Shown: positions 1 to 9,030 of the stretch, in pieces | Numbering within the stretch: position 1 is the stretch's first letter | How the letters are laid out: each line of letters starts with the position of its first letter | Virus record (IMG/VR): IMGVR_UViG_3300005664_000115 | Location: 1-21,841 of that record | DNA from: a virus | Strand: one strand, 5' to 3' | Length of the DNA stretch: 21,841 bases | Translations under genes and position numbers: made by a program | The notes under the pieces: generated by a model | Told to the model about the DNA's origin: nothing | Seen by the model: only the letters and a program-made list of their open reading frames with translations | Databases searched by the model: none

Positions 1-11
1 TAGGGGCATCC

Positions 12-3000
12 TTGGCTGACCCTATTGTAGGGGCGCCTATGGTGTTTCTACCCGTTGCTCCCATTGACGATAATGCCTACCCTATGACGTTTACCGTCGA
101 GCAGGGTACGGGCACCTTTACGGGTGCGTTGGCCAGACTAGATGTCCCCTCCCCCACTGCCGGACTGGGCTATACGATCGACTTCGAGGGGAAGCAGTTC
201 AACTTCGCAAAACGAGTAAACAACGAAGTTACTCCTATTGCAAGCATCTCTGGGTCGGTCCAGTTAGGTAACCCTTTGGTGTCCAACGCAACCCTGGAGT
301 TGGATCAAGGACTAGGGTACACTCCACTAACCCTAGGGACAGACAGTATTCTAGAGCCGCTATCTGGGGTCGTTACCTTCGTTGAGACCTTAGGTGGAGT
401 TCTGGTGTCGAGTGGGAAAGGGGTGGTCTCTGCCCTTACTACCCTGACAGACACAAGCGCAAACTTCAGTGGGTTGGTTGCAGGGGATCAATTCATAGCG
501 CTCAATACAGCATCCAAGGGGGTGTACGACGTTACCGCAGTTACTGGAGCCACCACCCTCACATTCACTCCCCCTTTCCAAGCAAACACTTCTGGGGTGT
601 CCTACGAGGTACGTAGAGGCAAAGAGATCCTAGTTGACCGCTACTTCAAGGAAGTGTTGCTTGCGGACCCGAACACAAAGGTGGAAAAGCTTCGGGGTCT
701 TGGGGCTATCTCGAACTCCCCTCGCCTAAGCATCCCACTGGCTTACTTGAATGTCTCTAGATTCCGACTGGCTCTTGAATTCCTCACCCTGAGTATCGTT
801 GCGAATGACGCTGCGTTTACGGCCCCAGCGTCTCTTGCTACAGGGACTGTGCAGATTAGTCAAACTACGGGAAACCTGAACTTCAGTCAGGTCGACGTGG
901 CAACAGGTCAGACGGTCTATTGGGCTAGAAAGCTAGTGCAGGGGCAGGAGTATCGAATTGAGCCAGAACTTGGGTTCATTCAGACTACTGAGCGGCTACT
1001 AGCTTTGGATGAGCTGTACATCACGTATAGCTCGACTCAGGATAGCCCCTCCGTTCCGTTTGAAGAACGAGGTACGTTCCTAGTTCGAAAAGAGTTGGTC
1101 GTTCACCCAGAGCCCACGTCCAAGGTGCGCTACAACTTGTTGGGTCGAAGTGTAGCTTCGGTCCCTCCCCCCTCTGTGTTTCGAGGAGGTAGACCGCAAG
1201 ACGGATCTCAGATCGAAGCTACCAATCTTTCGATTACGTTTTTGCCTGATGTCGTGCCGACCGTGGGAGGGGAGGAGCGGGTAACAGACGCTCTTCCCCA
1301 TGGAGAGATTGTCCAACCCCATGAGAGAATCTATGTAGACTACTTTGTGTACGATGCTATTGGAGGGGAGAACACAACCACGGTTCTGAAGCCCTCCATT
1401 AATCTAGCCAAAGTGGTGATTACAGAGGGCGACTCCACGTTTAAGGTAAAGGGAGATCGTACTCTCGACTTCCCCGCAAATTACCTTCTGCGCATCGAGA
1501 CAGAGCAAGCCTACTACCTCAGTGGGTCTACTTACAACGCTACCACGGATGAGACTACCGTAACGCTTTTGAGCCCTCAGGTATTTAGAGACTCCTACAC
1601 TCAACCTCGGTTGTACCTGTCTTCCGGGGTCATGCGGACTACCAGCGCATTTCTACAGCCAGCCTACTTCACACTAGAGTCAGCTGTTTACGATGGTATC
1701 CCTCGTGGGATGAATCGATTTAGGCTGCAAGGGGATAGGACCCTTTCCTATGCAGCTGGGGTAGCACTACACTTCTCACAGGTATCTCCATCCGTTAACG
1801 ACTTCTATCTCGTAAGTGGGTCTACGTACGACCCGACTCTCGATCGAACGGAAGTTGTTCTGACTCAATCGACAGCAAGGCAGTACACCTCCCACACTCT
1901 TCGTAGGGCTGTTCGGCCCCTACTAGAGGCGACTGCAAAGACCGTCAACACCAGCACTCCTCCTGCAATCCCCCCACCCCTCACATCCATTCTGGACAGC
2001 GTAAGGGTATTTCGTAGGGTAGAGGGTCAAGCCGGGCAAATTCTAGCCTCTCCGCTCGACTTCACCATCAATAACTCAGGGGTTGTCACCTTCAACACTC
2101 CGTTGAAGCCTAGTGAAGAGTTCTCGATCTTCTACACAAGGCATCGATTCATCCAACCAGGGCAACTTCGAGCGTCCTATACGGCATCCATTGCTCCTAA
2201 CTCTGCAAATGGCCTTGAGAATCAGGTCCTTACGGCCAACTTTACGGCCCTATCTCCAGACTCCTTTTACTTCCGAGTGGAGACCCTCACAAACTTCCGT
2301 GGGGAAGTAGCTAAGAAGTACAAGGCGGATGCAAGCGCCTCGGCTCCATCGAGTGGCCCTAGGGTGGATAATGCTTCTCAGCCTAAGCTATACGAGCAGG
2401 GGCAGAAGTCAGTTTACTTTGATGAGGGTTACTTGTTGAATGAGGACTTGGTAGCACGAGCTTCCCTCAAGTTCTACAACGACACTGTCAACTTCCTTGA
2501 GGACTTGCTACGTAATATGGATGGTCGTGTAGTGGGGGACTACGACGGTAAGCTGAAGTTTGACGGGACGACTGGGGTCCTAGTGACTGACTTCTCCCTA
2601 GCCACAAACCAGATTGACGATACGTTCAAGATCTCTGGGTTCCCAATCAACTTTACGCCACCTTTGTTCCCATTCAAGTTCGTTGATACCTACATCAAAG
2701 CCTACAAGCCGAACGCAAAGAGTAGGTTCTTCCCTACGTCTCGCAATCGATACGGGTACACAGTGGTGGGTCTGAATACGGCTGCTGAGACTGGCGCCCA
2801 AATGGTAGACCTGGGGTCGAAGAACATCACGGGCACAGCGCCTGTAGCCTCACGTAGGATACCTAGGGCGCGTGTTGTGGAAGCAGCGGCAGCTGGGGCG
2901 ACCATCCTGAAGGTAGATACGACCGCTGCCTTTACGACCGAGCCAGGCCCCTACCGTCCTGCCTTCGTGACTGGCATGAAGGTGGTGGTACGGGACCCTT

Positions 3001-4754
3001 CAGGGGCTTACCTCGTGACGGAGCTTTTTCCGTCAACTGTAACCGTGAGTGGAGCCGACACGCTAACTCTAGCGCCTGGAGTCGTTGGGGCTGTTCCTGT
3101 TGGGTCTACCGTACATCTTGGCGTACTCGATAGCTCCTACCAGAAGAACTTCCGGATTGGGTTTGACGTGGGGTTGGATGCTGAGAAGGGCTACCTACTG
3201 TACACAAAACCATTCTTCCCGTTTGATGGGACTGTCCCTGCTATCTCGGCTGAGCTGAGGGTTCAGGACGTAAACTCTCAAGAGCTACTTCAGACCTCCA
3301 TCACGGTCTCAAACTCCAGTACAGAGCCGGAGAAGTTTCCTTGCCTGCTGGGTAAGGCATTTGATGACGATGGAGATCAGAGACTTCCGCTAATCAATCC
3401 TAGCTACCTGAGGGAGACCGCCCCCCTAGCCGAACCTGGTACCACCAAACCAGCCTACTTGAATCTTGAGCAGACAGCCTTGAGTGACGGTGCAGCTAAC
3501 GCGGTAAATCCATTCACTGGGGTAGGTACACTCAACGTAGCGAGAACCATCATTACGAACCCAGTGAACTTCCCAGTTCCAGTTCCTCAAACTGGAGACC
3601 TTGTTAGGATTACTTCTGGGTTGAATGGGGTGACTGACTTCCGTAGGGTGAGTGCGGCCACCCTGAATACGATAACCGTAGATGTGCCATTCTCGGTACA
3701 AGATGCTGGGTTCAATTACCTTGTAACCACAGCTGCTAACCTGGTTACAGGCACGATAACTGTCATGGCAGGAGCCGTAGTAACGGACGCTCTTGTAAAC
3801 TTCGTAACGGCTGGAGTAAAGCCTGGACAGACCATCGTCCTAACTCAACCTGGCCACTTGGCAGAGCTTGAACGGAGACAGGTACTCTCCGTTACAACGA
3901 CTCAGCTTACCTTGACAGCTCCATTTTCTAGCTTGGTTACCCCTGCTACGTATCGAGTACATAACCCAGTCAACACTTACAGCTCTACGACACTAAGCTC
4001 GAACCTAGCAAGTCAGGTTGCCATCCTATCCACAAACTCGGATAGCGAGTTGAATTCGATAGACAACACGTACAATCAAGTATTTACGGATCGGCTATCT
4101 CCCACAGTGGCATCAGGTACGGCTACTGCGGCAAATACTCTTGTTGGAGTGGGAGTTGATTTCCTTACCTCAAAGGTAGCGATAGGGGACTTTGTGTATG
4201 TGCAGCCAGGACAAGCGAACGAGGGGATCTACACGGTTGGGGAAGTGGTGAACTCAACCACACTGAAGATCAGTGAGTCCCCAGGGTTCACTAGTCTCGT
4301 AGGGTTGACGTTCCGAGTCGCAAAGTCCTTCGGCCTAGGGGGGCAGGGGTTGAAGGACTTGTTTGATGTGCGTAAGAGCACTGCAACTTACCTACAAGCA
4401 ATTCAGACTTGGAATAGCCTAGTAACGACCCCGGTAAGTGTGCTAGTCCCTCCTGGGACTGTAAATGCTACCTACTTCGCGAGAGCTTACACGCTAGCTG
4501 ATTTCACAAGTAGAGGTACATCCGTCACAAATCGCAAGACCTATCTAGACAATACGGGGATTTCAACGGTAGAGAAGGTCCTGTCTTCTGGGGACCGCCT
4601 ATACGATGCACGTTTCGCTTGGATCGACGCTAGAGTTAACCTGGAAAAGGGGATCATTGTCAAGCAGGAGCGAGCAGTCTCAGACCGACTTAAAGCTCAG
4701 GCTGAGACCCTGAAACAACTAATCAAGCTACTTACCGTAGAGGAAGGTACCTGA
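12..4754 (+). CDS. Large beta-rich virion (tail/baseplate) structural protein, 1580 aa
   Basis: I do not recognise a named family. The protein has no signal peptide or membrane segment and is dominated by beta-strand-like, Thr/Ser/Val-rich sequence, as in phage tail and baseplate proteins. A module of about 65 residues with the pattern DTxxxF - GD - G-x-Y-x-V - TLT - F appears at about residues 134-200 and, more divergently, at about 1176-1245, 1247-1315 and 1366-1438. A separate tandem duplication spans about residues 473-633. An Asp-rich stretch (FDDDGDQ) lies near nt 3361. The last ~50 residues are charged and probably helical. The start is uncertain. TTG at 12 gives M-A-D-P, and ATG at 39 is in frame; both follow TAGGGG plus five bases. 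The frame is also open to the left edge, so an upstream start cannot be excluded. It heads the visible operon, four bases before the next gene. A role in the tail or baseplate is inferred from context. Confidence 0.7.
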   Translation: MADPIVGAPMVFLPVAPIDDNAYPMTFTVEQGTGTFTGALARLDVPSPTAGLGYTIDFEGKQFNFAKRVNNEVTPIASISGSVQLGNPLVSNATLELDQGLGYTPLTLGTDSILEPLSGVVTFVETLGGVLVSSGKGVVSALTTLTDTSANFSGLVAGDQFIALNTASKGVYDVTAVTGATTLTFTPPFQANTSGVSYEVRRGKEILVDRYFKEVLLADPNTKVEKLRGLGAISNSPRLSIPLAYLNVSRFRLALEFLTLSIVANDAAFTAPASLATGTVQISQTTGNLNFSQVDVATGQTVYWARKLVQGQEYRIEPELGFIQTTERLLALDELYITYSSTQDSPSVPFEERGTFLVRKELVVHPEPTSKVRYNLLGRSVASVPPPSVFRGGRPQDGSQIEATNLSITFLPDVVPTVGGEERVTDALPHGEIVQPHERIYVDYFVYDAIGGENTTTVLKPSINLAKVVITEGDSTFKVKGDRTLDFPANYLLRIETEQAYYLSGSTYNATTDETTVTLLSPQVFRDSYTQPRLYLSSGVMRTTSAFLQPAYFTLESAVYDGIPRGMNRFRLQGDRTLSYAAGVALHFSQVSPSVNDFYLVSGSTYDPTLDRTEVVLTQSTARQYTSHTLRRAVRPLLEATAKTVNTSTPPAIPPPLTSILDSVRVFRRVEGQAGQILASPLDFTINNSGVVTFNTPLKPSEEFSIFYTRHRFIQPGQLRASYTASIAPNSANGLENQVLTANFTALSPDSFYFRVETLTNFRGEVAKKYKADASASAPSSGPRVDNASQPKLYEQGQKSVYFDEGYLLNEDLVARASLKFYNDTVNFLEDLLRNMDGRVVGDYDGKLKFDGTTGVLVTDFSLATNQIDDTFKISGFPINFTPPLFPFKFVDTYIKAYKPNAKSRFFPTSRNRYGYTVVGLNTAAETGAQMVDLGSKNITGTAPVASRRIPRARVVEAAAAGATILKVDTTAAFTTEPGPYRPAFVTGMKVVVRDPSGAYLVTELFPSTVTVSGADTLTLAPGVVGAVPVGSTVHLGVLDSSYQKNFRIGFDVGLDAEKGYLLYTKPFFPFDGTVPAISAELRVQDVNSQELLQTSITVSNSSTEPEKFPCLLGKAFDDDGDQRLPLINPSYLRETAPLAEPGTTKPAYLNLEQTALSDGAANAVNPFTGVGTLNVARTIITNPVNFPVPVPQTGDLVRITSGLNGVTDFRRVSAATLNTITVDVPFSVQDAGFNYLVTTAANLVTGTITVMAGAVVTDALVNFVTAGVKPGQTIVLTQPGHLAELERRQVLSVTTTQLTLTAPFSSLVTPATYRVHNPVNTYSSTTLSSNLASQVAILSTNSDSELNSIDNTYNQVFTDRLSPTVASGTATAANTLVGVGVDFLTSKVAIGDFVYVQPGQANEGIYTVGEVVNSTTLKISESPGFTSLVGLTFRVAKSFGLGGQGLKDLFDVRKSTATYLQAIQTWNSLVTTPVSVLVPPGTVNATYFARAYTLADFTSRGTSVTNRKTYLDNTGISTVEKVLSSGDRLYDARFAWIDARVNLEKGIIVKQERAVSDRLKAQAETLKQLIKLLTVEEGT
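1428..1910 (+). repeat. Internal duplication inside the 1580-aa protein
   Basis: Two similar segments lie at 1428-1628 and 1707-1910. Each carries a GDRTL motif, then about 15-20 residues later a Y-L motif and SGSTY, then a T/R-E/T-x-V-x-L strand. At DNA level both share AGTGGGTCTAC (about 1520 and 1815). This looks like an ancient tandem domain duplication; the linker between copies is about 26 residues. Confidence 0.7.
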
Positions 4755-4758
4755 CGCC

Positions 4759-4962
4759 ATGCCGGACACAAAAGAGGAAGCTACTGAGGCAGAAGTACCT
4801 AAAGAGGAGGCACCCAAGGAGGCCCCTCCGAATTGGGAGTACAAGACAGACTTTGCCATCAATACCAAAATGAGGGAGGTGGTAGCGAAGTCCATTGAGG
4901 CGTCTGAGCTAGAGCTAGCGGGGCTTCTACGTAAGCTTGACAAGTTGACTTACGGAAGCTGA
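4759..4962 (+). CDS. Small charged hypothetical protein, 67 aa
   Basis: I do not recognise it. The first ~25 residues are Glu/Lys/Pro-rich (repeats of KEE, PKEA) and look disordered. Residues ~28-62 look like an amphipathic helix (MREVVAKSIEASELELAGLL). It starts four bases after the TGA of the previous gene. A Shine-Dalgarno-like GGAAGG sits at 4742-4747, inside the end of that gene, about 11 bases upstream of the ATG. The next gene follows six bases after its stop, so it is probably translationally coupled. It is likely a real gene, because it fills an otherwise empty gap in a tightly packed operon. It could be a small structural linker or a chaperone for a neighbouring tail protein; that is a guess from position. 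Confidence 0.6.
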   Translation: MPDTKEEATEAEVPKEEAPKEAPPNWEYKTDFAINTKMREVVAKSIEASELELAGLLRKLDKLTYGS

Positions 4963-4968
4963 GGATTC

Positions 4969-7116
4969 ATGTCTGATTGGGCTGAGTTTGCGATAAAGAT
5001 CCCAGGAAAAGACCTCCTCGAAGGGGTGAGGACGATCCTTGAGACGCTCCTCATTTTCCTGGAGATTCTCAAGGTCATTCTTGAGACCATTTCGCTGTTC
5101 CTGATCGACTTCGGGAACCCTCTTCGCCTACTCATTGAAGCACTGCTGGCTTTGATTCTTCAGCTATTCGAGAGTCTAAAGCGGACTGGGTTGTTCGGGT
5201 ACTTCGACATACCTAACCCGCTTCAGGACCCTGGGTTCGATCGATTCAAGGGGGGCTACCAAGCCTTCACAGAGCGCTTCAAGTCTTCTCTGTTCGACAG
5301 TAAGGACCCCTTCCGACCTCAGCCACTTCCTGGAGCGAACAAGAGTGGGTTTGTACTCATCGTGGCGGACGCTGAGTCTGTATTTGGCATGTTGCGGCTT
5401 ATCAACATCCTCATGCGATTCTTCGGTAAAGAGCTACTCTCTCCTCAGTACACGGCACCTGCCAACCTGAAGATATTTCCTGCTGGTCAGAAACCTGGAA
5501 GCAATAGCGTAGACGCTCTGCTTCAGGTGGCTAGTGTGTTCGGTGCTCAATTGAAGGGGTTGTCTATCTCCTGGTCCCTGGCTACAAATCAACTTCCACC
5601 AGATCCAGGGTTCAATGACCTCCTAGCTTCGGTTGGAAACGAGTTTATCCCTCAGAAGTGGCTCATTGAGCGGACTGGTCGTGAGGGTGGGCCAGAGATT
5701 CTAACCAAGACGTCAGCTACAAACTTCGAGGATAAGAAGGGTAAGCTGATTAAGCGGGAGCAGCGTATCCGCGATGAACAAGGGGACTACTTCCGTAAGT
5801 TTGAGAAGTACATCGTACTGGATGCGAGTACCAACACAGCATCTTACCTACTCGGTCAACTAGGCACCTTTAGGTACATTGACGAAGATGTTACTAAGGA
5901 TAAGACCTACTACTACAGAGTAAGGGCATTTAGCGGGGACTTGAAGGTCAGCAGTAGCGGGACCATTAGCCTACCGGCACCCATAGAGGACATGAAGACG
6001 AAGGACCTTATCCAAAAGTGGCCGGGTAAGGATGTCATCATGGGGCGTCCGTCAGGGATCGTTACGGGAAGAGTTCCTAACATCCCAACGGACTTCGACG
6101 TACTTAAGGTACTTAAAGCCACCTTTAGAATGGCTTTCGCTCTCGGGTTCCACTTGGAGCTTAGTCCGGATGCGAAGTTCGATGATGATGGAAATGCCAT
6201 CCTAGGTACTAGTTCGATCCAGATAGGAAGGGGGTCTCTTGCGAATCTTGCAGGCCCGCTTGGTAGGCTATCCCCAGATACAGAGTTTGCTGCGCTCTTT
6301 GGAGCTGGGTTCTCCGATGCGGGTACTCAAGCAATCGTTGAGCCAGACCCGGTAACTGGTAAGTACCCAGATGTGACTCACAACTACTTCAGCGTCAAGG
6401 CTCAGGCTGCCAGGCTAACCACAATGGTTGCACAGGCTATGCTGGACAATAGTGGGATGCTCATCCCACTTAAGGACCTCTATCAGAGTACCATTCCAAA
6501 GCCAGTGAGTGGCGAAGGGTACTTCTCTAGCGGTATCACGACGATTGAGAAGATGGTTCTCCAGTTCGTCAACCTTCCAGACAACTTCCCAGATGCGTAT
6601 GACGTTAAGGTCTACGAGACCTACGGGTTTGCTTACACGGACCCGAACACAAGGCTAAATCTGCTGACAGCAGTGCAGTTCATTAAGTCCTTCACGTTAG
6701 GTGGGACGCCCCCCAACTGGATTCAGGTCAGCTTGCTACGGGACATCATCCCATGGTCGGGGCAGTTCATCTACGACCTCTTGGCCAGGATTGACGCCCT
6801 CCTTGACGCTTTCAAAAGTGCGCTCAGTGAGCTGAAGGCCTTCATCGACCTACTGATTCGCAAGATCGATGTCATGGAGAGGTTCATCAAGTTCCTCATT
6901 GAGATCCTGAATTACCTGGACAACTTCTCCGTTGGGTTCTACTTCTTGGCGCTACCTAACACGGATCGTGGCATCCCAGGTTGGATTGACGCTATCGACA
7001 ATGCAGGAGGAACTCGACCTCCCTCTGGTCCTGGTGGCTATACCGCTGGTATTGCCCTCGCTTACGCGGGTCCCAATGTGGACGCTTTTGCAACCGCTTT
7101 TGGTCTTATATTCTAG
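4969..7116 (+). CDS. Virion structural protein with FnIII-like domain and hydrophobic helical ends, 715 aa
   Basis: No named family is recognised. Residues about 14-77 form long Leu/Ile-rich helices (LLIFLEILKVILE and on), with another hydrophobic helix at about 127-150. Residues about 190-330 look like a fibronectin type III domain: a SISW strand near 194-201 and the typical YIDEDV...TYYYRVRAFSG ending near 300-323. Residues about 600-655 are again heptad-like hydrophobic helices (LLARIDALLDAFKSAL and on), and the C-terminus is Gly/Ala-rich. The ATG at 4969 has GAGGA three bases upstream, overlapping the stop of the 67-aa gene. The gene ends in TAG with a second in-frame TAG two codons on. 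The position between the large structural protein and the baseplate wedge genes suggests a tail or baseplate component. A tape-measure-like or membrane-contacting part cannot be excluded. Confidence 0.65.
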   Translation: MSDWAEFAIKIPGKDLLEGVRTILETLLIFLEILKVILETISLFLIDFGNPLRLLIEALLALILQLFESLKRTGLFGYFDIPNPLQDPGFDRFKGGYQAFTERFKSSLFDSKDPFRPQPLPGANKSGFVLIVADAESVFGMLRLINILMRFFGKELLSPQYTAPANLKIFPAGQKPGSNSVDALLQVASVFGAQLKGLSISWSLATNQLPPDPGFNDLLASVGNEFIPQKWLIERTGREGGPEILTKTSATNFEDKKGKLIKREQRIRDEQGDYFRKFEKYIVLDASTNTASYLLGQLGTFRYIDEDVTKDKTYYYRVRAFSGDLKVSSSGTISLPAPIEDMKTKDLIQKWPGKDVIMGRPSGIVTGRVPNIPTDFDVLKVLKATFRMAFALGFHLELSPDAKFDDDGNAILGTSSIQIGRGSLANLAGPLGRLSPDTEFAALFGAGFSDAGTQAIVEPDPVTGKYPDVTHNYFSVKAQAARLTTMVAQAMLDNSGMLIPLKDLYQSTIPKPVSGEGYFSSGITTIEKMVLQFVNLPDNFPDAYDVKVYETYGFAYTDPNTRLNLLTAVQFIKSFTLGGTPPNWIQVSLLRDIIPWSGQFIYDLLARIDALLDAFKSALSELKAFIDLLIRKIDVMERFIKFLIEILNYLDNFSVGFYFLALPNTDRGIPGWIDAIDNAGGTRPPSGPGGYTAGIALAYAGPNVDAFATAFGLIF

Positions 7117-7140
7117 CTGTAGCTATGAGTGGAGGGTCAT

Positions 7141-7890
7141 ATGCCGTTTGAGTGGTTAGGAACCTTCAATCGCAGTCAATTTGACCGACTTACGGCTTAC
7201 GCTAGAGATCAGCTTGCGCACATCGATGCGAGAATCTCTCACTTAACCTATGAGCAAATGCGCATAGGGTTCCTGAAGTTCTCCTACAACTCTGCGGGCA
7301 AGCCTACCGCGTACTCCACAGGGTCGAACGGAGGTTCGCCTACGTACATCGGTAAGTTGATGGGAGCCTACGAGGCTATTGGAGGAGACCCATTTTTTGA
7401 TTTGCAGACTCGTGCAATGGTGGACCAACCCGTGTACTACCCACGAGGTACTGAGACGGCTGCGACCAAGGTTCTCTCGAACGGAGAACCCCTACCTCAA
7501 AAAGGACTAGCCGATGCTCCTTCAGCTAATCTTAGCCAGCAGATGCGATCTTGGCTACATGCTACACTAGAGCGTAGGGCAAGACTCGAACGTAAGATTC
7601 GAAGAGCTTTGGATTACGGGGATCAGTTGCAAGCGGAGATTGAAAACTTGCAACTCCTAAAGAAGGGGGCTGCTACCACTGGTTCATTTGAGAACCTTGT
7701 TGCAGAGATAGGTCACCTTATCTCAGATCCCAACTACAGAGCGTTGGGGGATGACAAGGGAGGCGACCCTCATGGTAAGCTGGCGTACGCTCCTATGGCC
7801 TCCTACGAGCCAGGAGAGGGTCGTGAGGCTCCTGATGGCCTGAACGTAGAAAAGACGGCCAAGGGCTACTCTGTCTCAGGAAGTGGGTGA
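7141..7890 (+). CDS. Hypothetical tail/baseplate protein with a coiled coil, 249 aa
   Basis: I do not recognise a family. The sequence is mostly polar and helical at the N-terminus (FDRLTAYARDQLAHIDARI), has a Gly/Ser/Thr-rich middle, and then a strongly charged coiled-coil-like helix at about residues 138-176 (LERRARLERKIRR...). The C-terminus is Gly/Pro-rich and probably flexible. I chose ATG 7141 over the in-frame GTG at 7129 because GGAGGG at 7131-7136 is a good Shine-Dalgarno only for the ATG. Its TGA overlaps the start region of the next gene (GTGA), which indicates translational coupling. It lies directly before the gp25-like gene, so a baseplate or hub-associated role is plausible but not shown. 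Confidence 0.6.
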   Translation: MPFEWLGTFNRSQFDRLTAYARDQLAHIDARISHLTYEQMRIGFLKFSYNSAGKPTAYSTGSNGGSPTYIGKLMGAYEAIGGDPFFDLQTRAMVDQPVYYPRGTETAATKVLSNGEPLPQKGLADAPSANLSQQMRSWLHATLERRARLERKIRRALDYGDQLQAEIENLQLLKKGAATTGSFENLVAEIGHLISDPNYRALGDDKGGDPHGKLAYAPMASYEPGEGREAPDGLNVEKTAKGYSVSGSG

Positions 7891-9026
7891 CCGTGAGCTA
7901 CGATCGCCAAATAGACCAGTTGTGCCCACACCTCGTAACTGAGGAGTTACTACTCGTTCGTACGGATGGGCAGACGGTAATTCCGTTGAGGCCCATTGCT
8001 TCTGCAAACTCTGTTACCGTAAGGCTAAACGGAGAGTTGGATGTCCCATTCTCAGGGGTCCACCTTCCAGCTCAATCTGGTGGAACGAAGGAAGGTCCAT
8101 TTGACATTGTAGCTGGAGTGAACAACATCCTGGCCCTTCAGGTGAATTCGGGGGTAGAGCAAGTTGCTACCCTGCCTACGACCAAAGGGATGTCTGCTCA
8201 GAAGTTGGCTATCGCACTGAATGCTGCTCTTCAGGGAGTCCAATTCTATGCTGATCGTAACTTCCTCAAATTTCGCTCTAGCCTGTCCGGACACGACGCC
8301 ACAATTTACATCAAAAATGGCAGTACTCTTGCAGGTACCGTAGGAATCAAGTCGAATAGGTTGTACCAAGGGAAGCAGATTGCTCCTGGGTGGTCTCTCA
8401 TCAACGACCCAAACACGCTGCAAGATAGGCCAACTCGGCTTGTAATCTTTGATGAGGCGCTACGTGGGTTCCAAGACTTCGCTGAGTTGAACTACACCAC
8501 AATTCGTCAGGAGTGCCGTCGTTGTGGTGGAATAGGCACAGAGAATGATTGGCGGTACGATACGGATGGGAAGGTCATTGAGCTACGGCAAGAGAGCCTT
8601 CTAATCCAAGAGCTGACCAAGGTGGTCTACACGGCCAGAGGGAGTAACCCATTCCATCCTTGGTATGGTACACTCATCACTGAGCAGATTGGGCAGAAGA
8701 TTACCTCACGCGGTCTCATCCAGAGTACGATTACCGCAGATATAAAGACTACATTCACCCGATGGCAGTCGATTAAGCGGCAGCAAGAGGAGAACAGCGG
8801 GCAGTTTGTTTCGGATGAGGAGTACCCCTTTAGGTTGAATGAAGTACTACTGGAGCAAAGTCAGCGGGACCCTACAGTGATGTTTGTGACCGTGAACGTT
8901 CAGAACAGGTCCTTAAAGCCCGTACAACTTACCAGAGGCCTTCGACTTCCAACCTCTCTTGACTTGTTGGGTTTGAATACAGACCAGCGTCGCACCACTC
9001 TAAGTGAGTACTCTTCGATAGGTTAA
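7887..9026 (+). CDS. Probable gp25/W-like baseplate wedge protein with CxxC motif, 379 aa
   Basis: In T4 (gp25), P2 (gpW) and related contractile tails, this family forms part of the baseplate wedge and nucleates sheath assembly. The C-terminal ~140 residues fit that fold's pattern: GSNPFHPWYGT resembles the family's conserved Pro-x-x-Gly region, a long amphipathic helix follows (ITADIKTTFTRWQSIKRQQ), and then beta strands (TVMFVTVNVQN). The N-terminal ~190 residues are beta-rich and unassigned. Residues about 209-227 carry ECRRCGG followed by a polar strand pair, a possible metal-binding or disulfide knuckle. Two GTG starts are possible. The one at 7887 overlaps the previous stop. The one at 7893 is nine bases from AGGAAG (7878-7883) and may be the real start. 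Placement directly before the J-like gene supports the call; this is a pattern match by eye. Confidence 0.55.
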   Translation: MTVSYDRQIDQLCPHLVTEELLLVRTDGQTVIPLRPIASANSVTVRLNGELDVPFSGVHLPAQSGGTKEGPFDIVAGVNNILALQVNSGVEQVATLPTTKGMSAQKLAIALNAALQGVQFYADRNFLKFRSSLSGHDATIYIKNGSTLAGTVGIKSNRLYQGKQIAPGWSLINDPNTLQDRPTRLVIFDEALRGFQDFAELNYTTIRQECRRCGGIGTENDWRYDTDGKVIELRQESLLIQELTKVVYTARGSNPFHPWYGTLITEQIGQKITSRGLIQSTITADIKTTFTRWQSIKRQQEENSGQFVSDEEYPFRLNEVLLEQSQRDPTVMFVTVNVQNRSLKPVQLTRGLRLPTSLDLLGLNTDQRRTTLSEYSSIG

Positions 9027-9030
9027 GCAC

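Noticed and set aside
4728-4943. 71-codon - strand open frame opposite the 67-aa gene
   Set aside because: It is a Ser/Ala-rich shadow of the Glu/Lys-rich sense gene. The sense gene has operon spacing and a plausible Shine-Dalgarno.
665-6651. Identical 15-base word CGGACCCGAACACAA at about 665 and 6637
   Set aside because: A shared 15-mer is not surprising in a window of this size, both copies encode a similar short peptide, and the flanks do not match.
7114-7122. Possible amber (TAG) recoding
   Set aside because: The 715-aa gene ends in TAG followed two codons later by another TAG, other genes end normally, and no gene needs TAG as sense.
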